DNA from: CAYNEI01 sp964396185
Lineage (GTDB): Archaea; Thermoplasmatota; SW-10-69-26
DNA: 34,140 bases
Reading direction: 5' to 3'
Assembly: GCA_964396185.1 (NCBI GenBank)
Contig: CAYNEI010000024.1
Coordinates: 1 to 34,140 of the forward strand
This document shows positions 8,861 to 16,749 of this stretch, one piece after another; the first letter of the stretch is position 1, and the number at the start of each line of letters is the position of its first letter. A program made the translations under genes and the position numbers. Under the pieces are notes generated by a model that was not told the DNA's origin, did no database searches, and was given only the letters and a program-made list of their open reading frames with translations.

Positions 8861-9865
8861 GTGCAGGGTCACGGAATCCTCATCGTCGCACTCGTACTGA
8901 GTGCGGGTCTATCGGGATGCCTGAACTTCGGTGAAGGGCCCGGCCCGTCGGAGGTTCAGCCAGCCCCCCAAGGGGAAGGGTTGGACCTGGATTCGAAGCT
9001 CGCCTCCGAACAGCTGCGCCCCGGCTGGGAGCTCGTGTTGGTCAACCTTGCACCGGCGCAGGCACAGCCGATCATCGAGCTGGAAGCATGGACACCGTGG
9101 TTCGCGACTCCACAACAATTCGTCCACAGTTCTATCCTGAACTCGACCCAAATGGTCTCGCTAACCCAAATCTCAGTCAACGGAACGACAACAAACCACT
9201 ACCAGGGGCCGTTCTCGGGCTCAGGAGACGCGATTCTCCCGTCTGCAGATACTGAGCGAGGGATCGTCTATTTCACAGATGCGCCGGTGCGCGGGGAACC
9301 GCATCTCGTTCGTCGGAATCTCACTCCGGGGGGCGACGAGACCGTCGTTGGAACCCTGCCTCACGAGGACCGACCCACCGCTCCTTGGACTGTCTCGCCC
9401 GATGGCTCGCGGATTGCTACCTCGGTGGAGACAGACCTGGCAGATGGCCCCGTCAGCCAGATGATCGTATACAACTTCACTGGCGGCACGCTAGGCGAGC
9501 CGATTCGCTCGATCTCTGGTGGTGACGAGCCCAGGTTCCTTTCAGATTCTCACGTCGTACTTGCTCGCCGGGGTGACCCGACAACAATCGGGATTTTGAA
9601 CATCGATGATGGTAGGTTCTCCCCACTCGTGCAGGAAAACCAAGGAGGGACCCCGTGGGACCCGGTAATAGCCGGGGACTGGATCTGGTTCCGCACCACG
9701 CAGTTTGGTCAAGATGAGGACGGGCAGAGAGATGAGGTTCGGCGGGTTAATTTGGATGGCGAACGGTTGGAACGAGTCGTCGTCTCGGAAGATTACCGGT
9801 TCGGCAGGTTCGACGTCGCTCCGACAGAAGATGTCCTGGTCATGGAAGTACGGGAGCGAGGGTAG
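8861..9865 (+). CDS. Lipoprotein with TolB-like beta-propeller
   Basis: A 334-residue predicted lipoprotein. Residues 1-20 are a signal peptide with a lipobox (GLSGC), so the mature protein should be lipid-anchored on the outer face. The remainder is strand-rich with propeller-like features of the TolB/WD40-like class: SPDGSRIATSVE, LNIDDGRFSP, VNLDGERLERVV and FDVAPTEDVLVMEV. The start is GTG, with GGGGTGA five bases before. It opens the cluster of four lipoprotein genes to 11717, which has more A/T at third positions than the flanking genes, suggesting a different origin. The ligand is unknown. Confidence 0.75.
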   Translation: MQGHGILIVALVLSAGLSGCLNFGEGPGPSEVQPAPQGEGLDLDSKLASEQLRPGWELVLVNLAPAQAQPIIELEAWTPWFATPQQFVHSSILNSTQMVSLTQISVNGTTTNHYQGPFSGSGDAILPSADTERGIVYFTDAPVRGEPHLVRRNLTPGGDETVVGTLPHEDRPTAPWTVSPDGSRIATSVETDLADGPVSQMIVYNFTGGTLGEPIRSISGGDEPRFLSDSHVVLARRGDPTTIGILNIDDGRFSPLVQENQGGTPWDPVIAGDWIWFRTTQFGQDEDGQRDEVRRVNLDGERLERVVVSEDYRFGRFDVAPTEDVLVMEVRERG

Positions 9866-9973
9866 GGATTTTCTGTGCAAGCCACGTAACGAGTAGTTGG
9901 AGACCGGATGGTCGGAACCGAGGCGGGGCTTGTCTGGGTCAGTCTACCTGGCCCCAGCGACTTCGGTGAGTGA

Positions 9974-10507
9974 ATGCAGATCCCCTCCAGCATCATGGCT
10001 CTCACCCTCCTCTCAACAGCCATGGCAGGGTGCATAGGTCCCCCGGATCCCGCGAAACGAAGCGACAGCGAACTGCAATCCAGTGTCTTGGTGCCTTCGC
10101 ATCCCCCACCGAGCGAGGGGTTCTGGGTTGCGGTCATCGTTGAGAACGTTGGCCCCGAGGATGCACGGATCAGGCTTCCCAGCTTGGAAGGAGAATTCCC
10201 TACGGTCGATACGATGGAGATTGCTGGTCCGAACGGGACGTACACGATGAGCCCGTACGACGCTGTCCCTATCACGACGCGGGGCGATGAGGACGTTGGG
10301 TGCGAGGATCTCGCCACTCTCCCGGTGGGGGAGGCACGGGCAGCGCCGATTTGGATCGAGGAATCCTTGTTCCCAGGACTGGATCTTGAGGCGGGCCAGG
10401 AGTACACGATCACGGTCACCTTCAACCCCGCGATGCGGTGCAACCAGGCGACAGTGTTGGGGTTGCAGGAGGCTCGCTCTGGCCCGTTCACGACTGCGCG
10501 GGCATAA
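9974..10507 (+). CDS. Lipoprotein, unknown function
   Basis: A 177-residue predicted lipoprotein. Its signal peptide ends in a lipobox (TAMAGC). The body is a single strand-rich domain with DxGCEDLATLPVGEARAAPIWIEES and a conserved cysteine near MRCNQATV, which may pair with GC in DVGCED. It is a paralogue of 11139-11717: RSDSELQ/RSESELE, NVGPEDARIRLPSLEGEFP/NHGPEAATVNAPSLGGSFP, and the two cysteines align. GGTGA lies just upstream of the ATG. No function is recognised; the domain resembles surface proteins that modulate adhesion or binding, which is only inference. Confidence 0.7.
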   Translation: MQIPSSIMALTLLSTAMAGCIGPPDPAKRSDSELQSSVLVPSHPPPSEGFWVAVIVENVGPEDARIRLPSLEGEFPTVDTMEIAGPNGTYTMSPYDAVPITTRGDEDVGCEDLATLPVGEARAAPIWIEESLFPGLDLEAGQEYTITVTFNPAMRCNQATVLGLQEARSGPFTTARA

Positions 10508-10583
10508 GTATGGTCGATGGACATTGCCGCTCACTCGCAGGGTGTCGCGGTGTTCCTGCCCTCAGCTCTGAGGTGGAATAGGA

Positions 10584-11132
10584 ATGGAGTACATGCTAAA
10601 CGGTGGGATGCCCTCTAGCGCCGGCTCCGCGTTCATGGTCCTCCTACTACTCGGCGGGCTCTTGGTCGCGGGCTGCTTGGGTTCCACGCAGCATGTATGT
10701 TCTCCGCCCGGGGAGGGTGAGCCGCTCGCAGCCACCTACCAGGAGAGATGGGAATGGGCGCCGCTGGAGTCTGGGGTGCATGCTTCGTCCCAGAACGGGG
10801 GCAGGCAGGCTATGATTGTGAGCTTGGGTGAACTACCGGCCGACTCGGCTCCCCCGCGTCTCAAGCTGGGAACGCAGGGCGTCCAAGTTGGTGAGAACGA
10901 GACCGGCTTATGGCTCTACCTCCACGTTACCACGAACCCGACAGACGGCGTCATCGATGCGCCCGTGACCCCTCGCCTGATCGTGAACTTGACCGAGCAA
11001 CTCGCACCGGGCCTCTATGATGTGGTAGCCTGCATGGATGGAGACCATGGGACCAGGGAGCTAGCAGACCTCCCGTTCGCCTACACGGCTCAACTCGATA
11101 CAAGGCAGGCCGAACACACGCAGGGAGCGTGA
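10584..11132 (+). CDS. Lipoprotein, unknown function
   Basis: A 182-residue predicted lipoprotein. A hydrophobic segment (AFMVLLLLGGLLVAGC) ends in a lipobox. The mature part is strand-rich and has cysteines at HVCSPP and VACMDGDHG that could form a disulfide. GAGGTGG lies seven bases before the ATG; a second in-frame ATG is nine bases further on. The next gene begins six bases after its stop, so the two are almost certainly co-transcribed. It is not clearly similar to the two paralogues on either side. Confidence 0.65.
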   Translation: MEYMLNGGMPSSAGSAFMVLLLLGGLLVAGCLGSTQHVCSPPGEGEPLAATYQERWEWAPLESGVHASSQNGGRQAMIVSLGELPADSAPPRLKLGTQGVQVGENETGLWLYLHVTTNPTDGVIDAPVTPRLIVNLTEQLAPGLYDVVACMDGDHGTRELADLPFAYTAQLDTRQAEHTQGA

Positions 11133-11138
11133 CGGAAC

Positions 11139-11717
11139 ATGAGTGAGGAAACTCCAAGAATCCAACCCCGGCTCGTCGTTGGGGCCCTTGTGATCATCAC
11201 ACTAACCGTGGCCGCCGGATGCACCACCCCATGGTCTGATGTTCCGGAGCGGTCAGAGAGCGAGCTCGAGTTCCAACTACACGCCCCAGACACGATCCCC
11301 GCGGAAGGCCCCATCTGGCTCTCCGCCATCCTGATCAACCACGGGCCAGAGGCTGCGACGGTCAACGCCCCGTCGCTCGGTGGAAGCTTCCCGGGCATCG
11401 GGTTCATCGGCATACGCAGCCTCACGAACGAGTCGATGAACCACACCATCGACCTCCACCGAGCCCTCCCAGATGTCCAAGGGGAAGACGCAGGTTGCGA
11501 GGATATCGTGGAGCTCGAAGCCGGGAAGGGGACAGCTGCCGCCTTGAAACTGGATGCGTACCTCGAGGATCGTGTCACAATCGAACCTGGGTCTGAGTAC
11601 GAAATCACGCTGGGGTATGTGTCAACATTGTATTGCACTCAGACAACGGTGGATCGCGTTGATTTGAGCGCATCTGTCACAATATCGACGCGTTCGCCTC
11701 AGACGCGGACCGGTTAG
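11139..11717 (+). CDS. Lipoprotein, paralogue of 9974-10507
   Basis: A 192-residue predicted lipoprotein with hydrophobic signal (LVVGALVIITLTVAAGC) and lipobox AAGC. The domain matches the gene at 9974 along its length, including GCEDIVELEAGKGTAAALKLDAYLED and a late cysteine (TLYCTQTTVD). It follows the previous gene by six bases. After its stop, 13 bases further on, begins the second copy of the 26-bp direct repeat. Function unknown. Confidence 0.7.
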   Translation: MSEETPRIQPRLVVGALVIITLTVAAGCTTPWSDVPERSESELEFQLHAPDTIPAEGPIWLSAILINHGPEAATVNAPSLGGSFPGIGFIGIRSLTNESMNHTIDLHRALPDVQGEDAGCEDIVELEAGKGTAAALKLDAYLEDRVTIEPGSEYEITLGYVSTLYCTQTTVDRVDLSASVTISTRSPQTRTG

Positions 11718-11729
11718 GGCAGGCGCGTG

Positions 11730-11755
11730 GGGAGCTGATCTGTGAGCGCGTCGAG
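11730..11755 (+). repeat. 26-bp direct repeat, copy 2
   Basis: Identical to 8746-8771. Similarity goes on with small insertions: GGCGCGTG before it (one base missing) and ACCGAG...GATGG after it (a few bases inserted). It looks like a decayed second copy of the 3' end of the CNNM gene, sitting out of frame just after the lipoprotein cluster. Confidence 0.8.
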
Positions 11756-11827
11756 GCGGAACCGAGCAGGATGGGACCAAGGTGACGTTGAGACAGGCCC
11801 GTAAACGCGATATTGGCGTGAGAGGGT

Positions 11828-11847
11828 CTGTTTTGGGGCTTTTTGAC
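11828..11847 (+). terminator. Possible T-rich terminator
   Basis: Two T-runs (CTGTTTTGGGG and CTTTTTGACC) lie about 110 bases after the lipoprotein operon. T-tracts end transcription in archaea. No strong hairpin precedes them. Confidence 0.35.
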
Positions 11848-11900
11848 CATTATCGCACCTCTTTGCTCACACAGGCGGCCCATGACCACCACCGAAAGGT

Positions 11901-11929
11901 ACAAATTCGTATAAGGACAAATTCGTATA
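11901..11929 (+). promoter_or_regulatory. Tandem operator/promoter of winged-helix gene
   Basis: The 13-mer ACAAATTCGTATA occurs twice, at 11901-11913 and 11917-11929, with a 16-bp period. The first copy contains a TATA-like GTATAAG about 27 bases before the ATG at 11939. Two identical sites over a promoter are typical of self-repressing operons. Confidence 0.6.
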
Positions 11930-11938
11930 CACATGCTG

Positions 11939-12766
11939 ATGAAGCTCCCGTCCTCCGTCGAGAACCAAGGGCCCACACTCGCGACGTTGGTCGAAGTTGG
12001 GCGAGTTCTAGAGGAAGCGCGGCGAGAACCGCCACTCAGCCTGTCTGAGATCGAGAGGAGAATGCGTGCCAAGAGCACGCGTCATGCCACCCTTCGTGCT
12101 TGCGTGGAGTTCTTGGAGAGCCTTGCGCTGGTCACAACGGGAAGCGAGGGCGCCCAGTGGACTTACAGCCCCTCGAACATCCGGGGGCCGGTAGGTTACC
12201 GGTCCGATCTACTGGATCCTCCTGCGTCACTGGACGAGATGGCCGAGTTGGCGGGAATCGACGTTGAATCGATTCGGGGTATCGCGGCAGCAACCGAGGA
12301 CGCTGAGGCGGATGAGGGGATGTGGAAGACTGTCCTGGACCTCCAAGCGAGTGAGGCACTGTGGAGGTCCCGGGAAGCCGCTGCCCTCGAGCTGTACGGG
12401 AAGGTGGAGGCGCCGCTGACCCAAGCCCGTCGGCACCTCGCAGAGGATGTTGATTTCGACGCTGCATCGGATGCAATCGACGAGGGGATCCTGTCCTTCG
12501 ACAACCACCCTCGCCTTCTGGCGGACGTAGGCGCGGATGGGGAACCTCGGTTCCCTCGATACTTCCAGACCCATCTGAGGAACGAGATGTTGGAGGTCAA
12601 GCGCGCTCTCGACGCCGAGGAGTACGACGCTGCGATTCGTGCGCTCGACCGGGTGGAGAGTGCCGTTGAGGACCGCCGCAGCCAGGAGATCGAGGCACTC
12701 AAGCAAGCAAAGGACGTCTTCCGGCGGAGGTGGCACGAGGAACGTGAGCCGCAGGGGCGAGCCTGA
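11939..12766 (+). CDS. Winged-helix regulator-like protein, possible antitoxin
   Basis: About 275 residues. Residues 25-80 look like a winged helix-turn-helix domain (LSLSEIERRMRAKSTRHATLRACVEFLESLALVTT, then a short wing GAQWTYSP). The remaining 190 residues are acidic and mostly helical, with no recognised domain. An ATG at 11933 is an alternative start; 11939 fits a leaderless message from the box at 11911. It is followed after 46 bases by a RelE-like gene, and a tandem operator lies at its promoter, so it may be the DNA-binding partner of a toxin-antitoxin pair. It is much longer than usual antitoxins. The base composition is lower in GC than the flanking housekeeping genes. Confidence 0.65.
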   Translation: MKLPSSVENQGPTLATLVEVGRVLEEARREPPLSLSEIERRMRAKSTRHATLRACVEFLESLALVTTGSEGAQWTYSPSNIRGPVGYRSDLLDPPASLDEMAELAGIDVESIRGIAAATEDAEADEGMWKTVLDLQASEALWRSREAAALELYGKVEAPLTQARRHLAEDVDFDAASDAIDEGILSFDNHPRLLADVGADGEPRFPRYFQTHLRNEMLEVKRALDAEEYDAAIRALDRVESAVEDRRSQEIEALKQAKDVFRRRWHEEREPQGRA

Positions 12767-12812
12767 GGCCAGAGGGCTTATGCTGATAGCCCTGCTCATG
12801 GATTAAGTTCCC

Positions 12813-13157
12813 GTGAGCTCGGTCGAGGTGGGGCTGGATGATCCACACGCTGTCAAGCAGTTCCAGAACGCGCCTGGTGGCGTCAAAGAGTCCCTGAGAA
12901 GACAGGTCGAGATTTTACGCCGCGACCCGCAGACTGGGACCTATATATCGATCCAGACGAAGGTCTACAACAAGAAAACGGTCCCCCGTTGGGAGGCGCG
13001 GCTGGAACGCGAACTCCATAACCTCCGGAAGCTGGATCTCCCGAATGGCTGGCGGGCTCTATACACGACTGTCTCGGAGGGGCCTTCAGGCCAGACGATT
13101 GTTTGGATTCTTGAACTGGTCGACCACAACGAGTACTGTCGGCTGCTTGGGTACTAG
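12813..13157 (+). CDS. RelE/ParE-like toxin
   Basis: A 114-residue protein with the pattern of the RelE/ParE fold: two N-terminal helices (GGVKESLRRQVEILRRDPQ) and then strands in RLERELHNLRKLDLPNGWRALYTTV and TIVWILELVDHNEYCRLLGY. The last segment is typical of archaeal RelE-like proteins that end in DHxEYxRLxGY. Such toxins act as ribosome-dependent mRNA nucleases or gyrase poisons; which applies here is not known. The start is GTG at 12813. It follows the winged-helix gene by 46 bases in what looks like one unit. Confidence 0.65.
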   Translation: MSSVEVGLDDPHAVKQFQNAPGGVKESLRRQVEILRRDPQTGTYISIQTKVYNKKTVPRWEARLERELHNLRKLDLPNGWRALYTTVSEGPSGQTIVWILELVDHNEYCRLLGY

Positions 13158-13201
13158 GCAACACCCCCCTGTGAGCCCACATGGGACTGGACCCCAACCC
13201 C

Positions 13202-13207
13202 CTTAAG
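13202..13207 (+). promoter_or_regulatory. TATA-like box of lhr
   Basis: CTTAAG lies 28 bases before the GTG at 13233, the spacing for a leaderless transcript. Confidence 0.55.
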
Positions 13208-13232
13208 CAACCCTCTCCGTACCGTTGGAAGC

Positions 13233-15866
13233 GTGTTTCAGGAGCCAGAGGGTCCCCGTATCCAAGAGGCCACGAGCGCCTCGGATGAGGAGATCCTCTC
13301 GATCCTGGAGCCAGAGGTCCAGGCCTGGTTCACCTCGCGCTTCGATGCCTTCACGCCCCCTCAGCGCTACGCGGTCAAGGAGCTCCACGACCGGCACAAC
13401 GTGCTCATCAGCTCGCCTACCGGCTCGGGCAAGACCCTCTCAGCCTTCCTGGCCGCCATCAACGAGCTCGTGCACGAGGCCAAACAGGGTACCCTCGAGG
13501 ACCGCGTCTACGTGGTGTACGTGAGCCCGCTCAAGGCCCTGAACAACGACATCGAGCACAACCTGAAGGGCCCCCTGGAGGGCATCATGGATGAGCTCGA
13601 GACGACGCTGGGGGAGCGCCCGGAGATCCGGGTGGGGGTGCGCACGGGGGACACGACCCAGTACGAGCGGGCCAAGATGACCGAGACGCCCCCGCACATC
13701 TTCATCACCACACCGGAGAGCCTGGCCATCGTGCTCAACGCGCCCAAGTTCAGCCAGCACTTCTCCCAGGCGGGCTGGATCATCGTGGACGAGGTCCACG
13801 CCCTGGCCGAGAACAAGCGCGGCACCCATCTCATGCTCGCCCTCGAGCGCCTGTGCGACCGGACCCCCAACGAGCCCACGCGCATCGGGCTCAGCGCCAC
13901 GGTGCACCCCCTCGAGGAGGTGGCCGGCTTCCTGGTGGGCCGCGGCAGCCATGGCCGGCACCGACCGTGCCGCGTGGTGGACGTGACCTACGAGCAGGAG
14001 ATCGACATCGACGTGCTCTGCCCCGTCGACGACCTGCTCTCAGCGCCTGCCGAGGAGGTGACCGAGGAGCTCTACGGGGCCCTAGATGAGCTCATCGAGG
14101 ACCATCGCACCACGCTCATCTTCACGAACACGCGGGCGGGCACCGAGCGCGTGGTCCACCACCTCCAGGACCGCTTCGGGGACCGCTACGAGGACCTGGT
14201 GGGCGCCCACCACGGCTCCATGAGCAAAGAGAAGCGCCTGGACATCGAGCAGCGGCTCAAGGACGGCGAGCTCAAGGCCGTGGTCACGAGCACGAGCTTG
14301 GAGCTGGGCATCGACATCGGCCACATCGACCTCGTGGTCCTGCTCTCCAGCCCCCGCGGCGTGGCCCGCGCGCTCCAACGGATCGGCCGGGCCGGGCATC
14401 GGCTCGGCGAGGTCAGCAAGGGCGTGCTCATCGCGCTCGACCGCGACGATCTCATCGAGTGCACCGTCATCGCGGAGGCCGCCCGACGAGGGGCGCTCGA
14501 CCCCCTGGAGATCCCGGACGGCGGCCTGGACGTGCTCTGCCAGCACCTGGTGGGCATGAGCCTGGAACGCGTCTGGGATGTGGAGGAAGCCCATGCCCGC
14601 GTTCGCCGAGCCGAGCCCTACCACGCGCTTGCCATGGGCGACCTGGTGGCTTGTCTCGAGTACTTGGCCGGGCCAGAGGATCTCGAGGGCCACAACGTCT
14701 ACGGCAAGCTCTGGTACGATCCGGGCAAGCGCGCCTTCGGCCGTCGCGGCTCCAAGACGCGGCCCATCTACTACACGAACATCGGCACCATCCCGGACAC
14801 GACCCAGCTCCAGGTCAAGCAGGGCGACGACGTCGTAGGCACCGTGGACGAGGAGTTCGTCGAGGGCCTCTCCAAAGGTGACGTCTTCGTGCTCGGCGGC
14901 CAAGCGTGGGAGTACCGGGGGGCCAGCCCGGTCAAGGCGCGGGTCTCCTCGGCCTCGAGCCGACGACCCACGGTCCCCCGCTGGTTCGCTGAGCAACTGC
15001 CCATGAGCCATGAGCTGGCCCAGCGCGTGGCTGAGTTCCGCTACGAGACCGGCTGGATCCTGGAGACCGAAGGGCGGCGCGCCGCGCTTGAGCACCTCCA
15101 GTCGGCCTACCACCTCGACGCGCGTGCCGCCGGCATCGTCACCAGCATCCTGGACCAGCAGGCCCGCTTCGCCGGCATCCCGGCCCCCGACGAGGCCCTG
15201 GTCGAGGAGCACACCGACGAGACCGGCGCCACCAAGCTCGTGTTCCACGCGCCCATCGGACGCCCCGGCTGCGAGGGCCTGGCCCGGGCGTTCGCCCACC
15301 GGACGGGCAGGCTCAAGGGCGAGGACGTGGCCTGGATGGTCAACGACTACGGCTTCGTGCTCACGATCCCCAGCGGGCGCAAGCTCACCGACGAGGAGGT
15401 GCGCGGGCTCTTCATGATCGACCTGGCCCGCGAGCTCCACGAGGCCATCGACGACGCCGAGCTCCTGCGTCGCCGGTTCCGCCACGTGGCCGCACGGGCG
15501 CTGATGATCCTGCGCAACTACCTGGGCACGAACATCAGCGTGGGCCGCCAGAACGCCTCGGCCCGCAAGCTCCTGCGCCACCTCCAGCGCACCCGCCCTG
15601 ACTCGCCCATCCTCACCGAAACCTACCGGGAGATCCTCCACGACGCCCTCGGCTACCAGCACGCCCAAGCCTTCCTCTTCCGCTTCGTCTCCCGGCGATC
15701 CCGGGTCCGCTTCGAGCGCGGCCTGCCCGGGCCCAGCCCGCTCGCCTTCAACCTGGTGGCCGCCACCAGCGCGGCCGCCGTGCTTGGCGAGCAGCGCCAC
15801 GAGCTGCTCGAGCGGTTCCAAGCCCAGGTGGAGCAGCGGCTCTCGCCACCCGAGATCCTGGGTTGA
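13233..15866 (+). CDS. lhr: Lhr-type superfamily 2 DNA helicase
   Basis: An 877-residue ATP-dependent helicase of the archaeal Lhr family, which acts in DNA repair and replication-coupled processes. Motifs in order: Q-motif TPPQRYAV at 41-48, Walker A SPTGSGKT at 61-68, DEVH box at 186-189, SAT motif (GLSATV), motif IV region TLIFTNTRAG, motif V TSLELGIDIG, and motif VI QRIGRAGHR starting at 382. The long C-terminal half has the winged-helix and Lhr-specific domains, and its full length fits the family. The GTG start at 13233 is set by the box at 13202. The gene follows the lower-GC region and returns to the GC-rich codon use of the chromosome. Confidence 0.93.
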   Translation: MFQEPEGPRIQEATSASDEEILSILEPEVQAWFTSRFDAFTPPQRYAVKELHDRHNVLISSPTGSGKTLSAFLAAINELVHEAKQGTLEDRVYVVYVSPLKALNNDIEHNLKGPLEGIMDELETTLGERPEIRVGVRTGDTTQYERAKMTETPPHIFITTPESLAIVLNAPKFSQHFSQAGWIIVDEVHALAENKRGTHLMLALERLCDRTPNEPTRIGLSATVHPLEEVAGFLVGRGSHGRHRPCRVVDVTYEQEIDIDVLCPVDDLLSAPAEEVTEELYGALDELIEDHRTTLIFTNTRAGTERVVHHLQDRFGDRYEDLVGAHHGSMSKEKRLDIEQRLKDGELKAVVTSTSLELGIDIGHIDLVVLLSSPRGVARALQRIGRAGHRLGEVSKGVLIALDRDDLIECTVIAEAARRGALDPLEIPDGGLDVLCQHLVGMSLERVWDVEEAHARVRRAEPYHALAMGDLVACLEYLAGPEDLEGHNVYGKLWYDPGKRAFGRRGSKTRPIYYTNIGTIPDTTQLQVKQGDDVVGTVDEEFVEGLSKGDVFVLGGQAWEYRGASPVKARVSSASSRRPTVPRWFAEQLPMSHELAQRVAEFRYETGWILETEGRRAALEHLQSAYHLDARAAGIVTSILDQQARFAGIPAPDEALVEEHTDETGATKLVFHAPIGRPGCEGLARAFAHRTGRLKGEDVAWMVNDYGFVLTIPSGRKLTDEEVRGLFMIDLARELHEAIDDAELLRRRFRHVAARALMILRNYLGTNISVGRQNASARKLLRHLQRTRPDSPILTETYREILHDALGYQHAQAFLFRFVSRRSRVRFERGLPGPSPLAFNLVAATSAAAVLGEQRHELLERFQAQVEQRLSPPEILG

Positions 15867-15951
15867 CCAAGCTCCTCCCGTTCCAGCGTGACGCCAACCG
15901 CGGACAGCAACCCTCTTGTGGGAGCTGACCCCGTGGAAGGGAGGGGATGGA

Positions 15952-16629
15952 ATGAACCGCTCGACGCTCTTGATCGCCTTGACGCTCGTCGCCACATCGT
16001 TCGCCGGCTGCATCGCCGGCGACTCCAGCGGCGAAGGGACCCCGGACCGCGGCCTGCTCGGTGAACCGGGCGAGGCCTTCACCGTGCGCGACTTCATCCA
16101 GCGCCTGGAGACCGACACCGATAGCGGGCTCGTGAGCGCCCGGGTTGAGAGCCTCCAGCTCGAGTACAATCAGAGCCGCGTCACCCTCGTGGAATGGCGC
16201 TCGTTCACCGAGACCGACACGGGCTGCGATCTGGTCTCCACCATGGCCTACGAGGGCCAGGGCTCCAGCGGCGGGTTCCTGGTCCACAAGACCGACGAGC
16301 CCTGCCCGCTCACGCTTAACCACTGGCCCACGGTCGCCGAGGTCGTAGCACTCGTGGACCGCGCTCCACCCGTGCGCATCCAGGCCGACATCGTGGACAA
16401 CGCGCCCATCTTCTCGGTCAGCCTCGTCGGGTACTGCGCCCACACGGACGAGGGCCCCCAGAACATCCACAAGTGGAACGGGGACGGCTTCACCGAGAGC
16501 ACCGGTGCTGTGCGCTGCGGCGGCGGAGCAGGCTCCGCGCTCACCCTGGCGGTCACCGTTCCCACCGGCAGCGGCGACCGCTCCAGCCCATCGAGCTACG
16601 TGATCCTGGAGCCGGTGGCTGCGCAGTGA
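15952..16629 (+). CDS. Lipoprotein, unknown function
   Basis: A 225-residue predicted lipoprotein. The signal (STLLIALTLVATSFAGC) has a lipobox, so the mature protein is anchored outside the membrane. Cysteines at DTGCDL, DEPCPL, GYCAHT and VRCGGG suggest disulfides. GGGAGGGGATGG sits just upstream of the ATG, which supports this start over a longer in-frame GTG at 15916. It is 85 bases after lhr and unlike the four lipoproteins at 8861-11717. Function not recognised. Confidence 0.75.
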   Translation: MNRSTLLIALTLVATSFAGCIAGDSSGEGTPDRGLLGEPGEAFTVRDFIQRLETDTDSGLVSARVESLQLEYNQSRVTLVEWRSFTETDTGCDLVSTMAYEGQGSSGGFLVHKTDEPCPLTLNHWPTVAEVVALVDRAPPVRIQADIVDNAPIFSVSLVGYCAHTDEGPQNIHKWNGDGFTESTGAVRCGGGAGSALTLAVTVPTGSGDRSSPSSYVILEPVAAQ

Positions 16630-16640
16630 GCCCCCACGGA

Positions 16641-16700
16641 GCTCCTACGGGCTCCCACGGGCTCCCAGGCACCCTAGCCAGGCACCCTAGCCAGGCACCC
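16641..16700 (+). repeat. Short tandem repeats
   Basis: Two units lie side by side. GCTCCTACGG, GCTCCCACGG and GCTCCCAGGC form a 10-bp series at 16641-16670. AGGCACCCTAGCC occurs twice (16667-16679 and 16680-16692) with a third partial copy. They lie between a lipoprotein gene and the EF-hand gene and probably arose by slippage. Confidence 0.6.
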
Positions 16701-16722
16701 ACCCCAGCGACGACCAAGCCCT

Positions 16723-16727
16723 CTTAG
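16723..16727 (+). promoter_or_regulatory. TATA-like box of EF-hand gene
   Basis: CTTAG is 26 bases before the GTG at 16750, like the boxes of lhr and the TrmB-type gene. Confidence 0.4.
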
Positions 16728-16749
16728 CCGCCCCTGAAGCTCCAAGCGC

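Noticed and set aside
11782..12048. 88-codon frame on the + strand before the winged-helix gene
   Set aside because: It runs out of frame through the tandem operator and the start of the winged-helix gene, and its sequence has no protein-like pattern.
8829..13157. Provirus or insertion sequence in the low-GC region
   Set aside because: No integrase, transposase, terminal inverted repeats or virus structural genes are visible; only a direct repeat of a gene end supports mobility.
14082..16169. 695-codon open frame on the - strand under lhr
   Set aside because: It is antisense to a helicase with all its motifs. High-GC coding DNA often leaves the opposite strand open.
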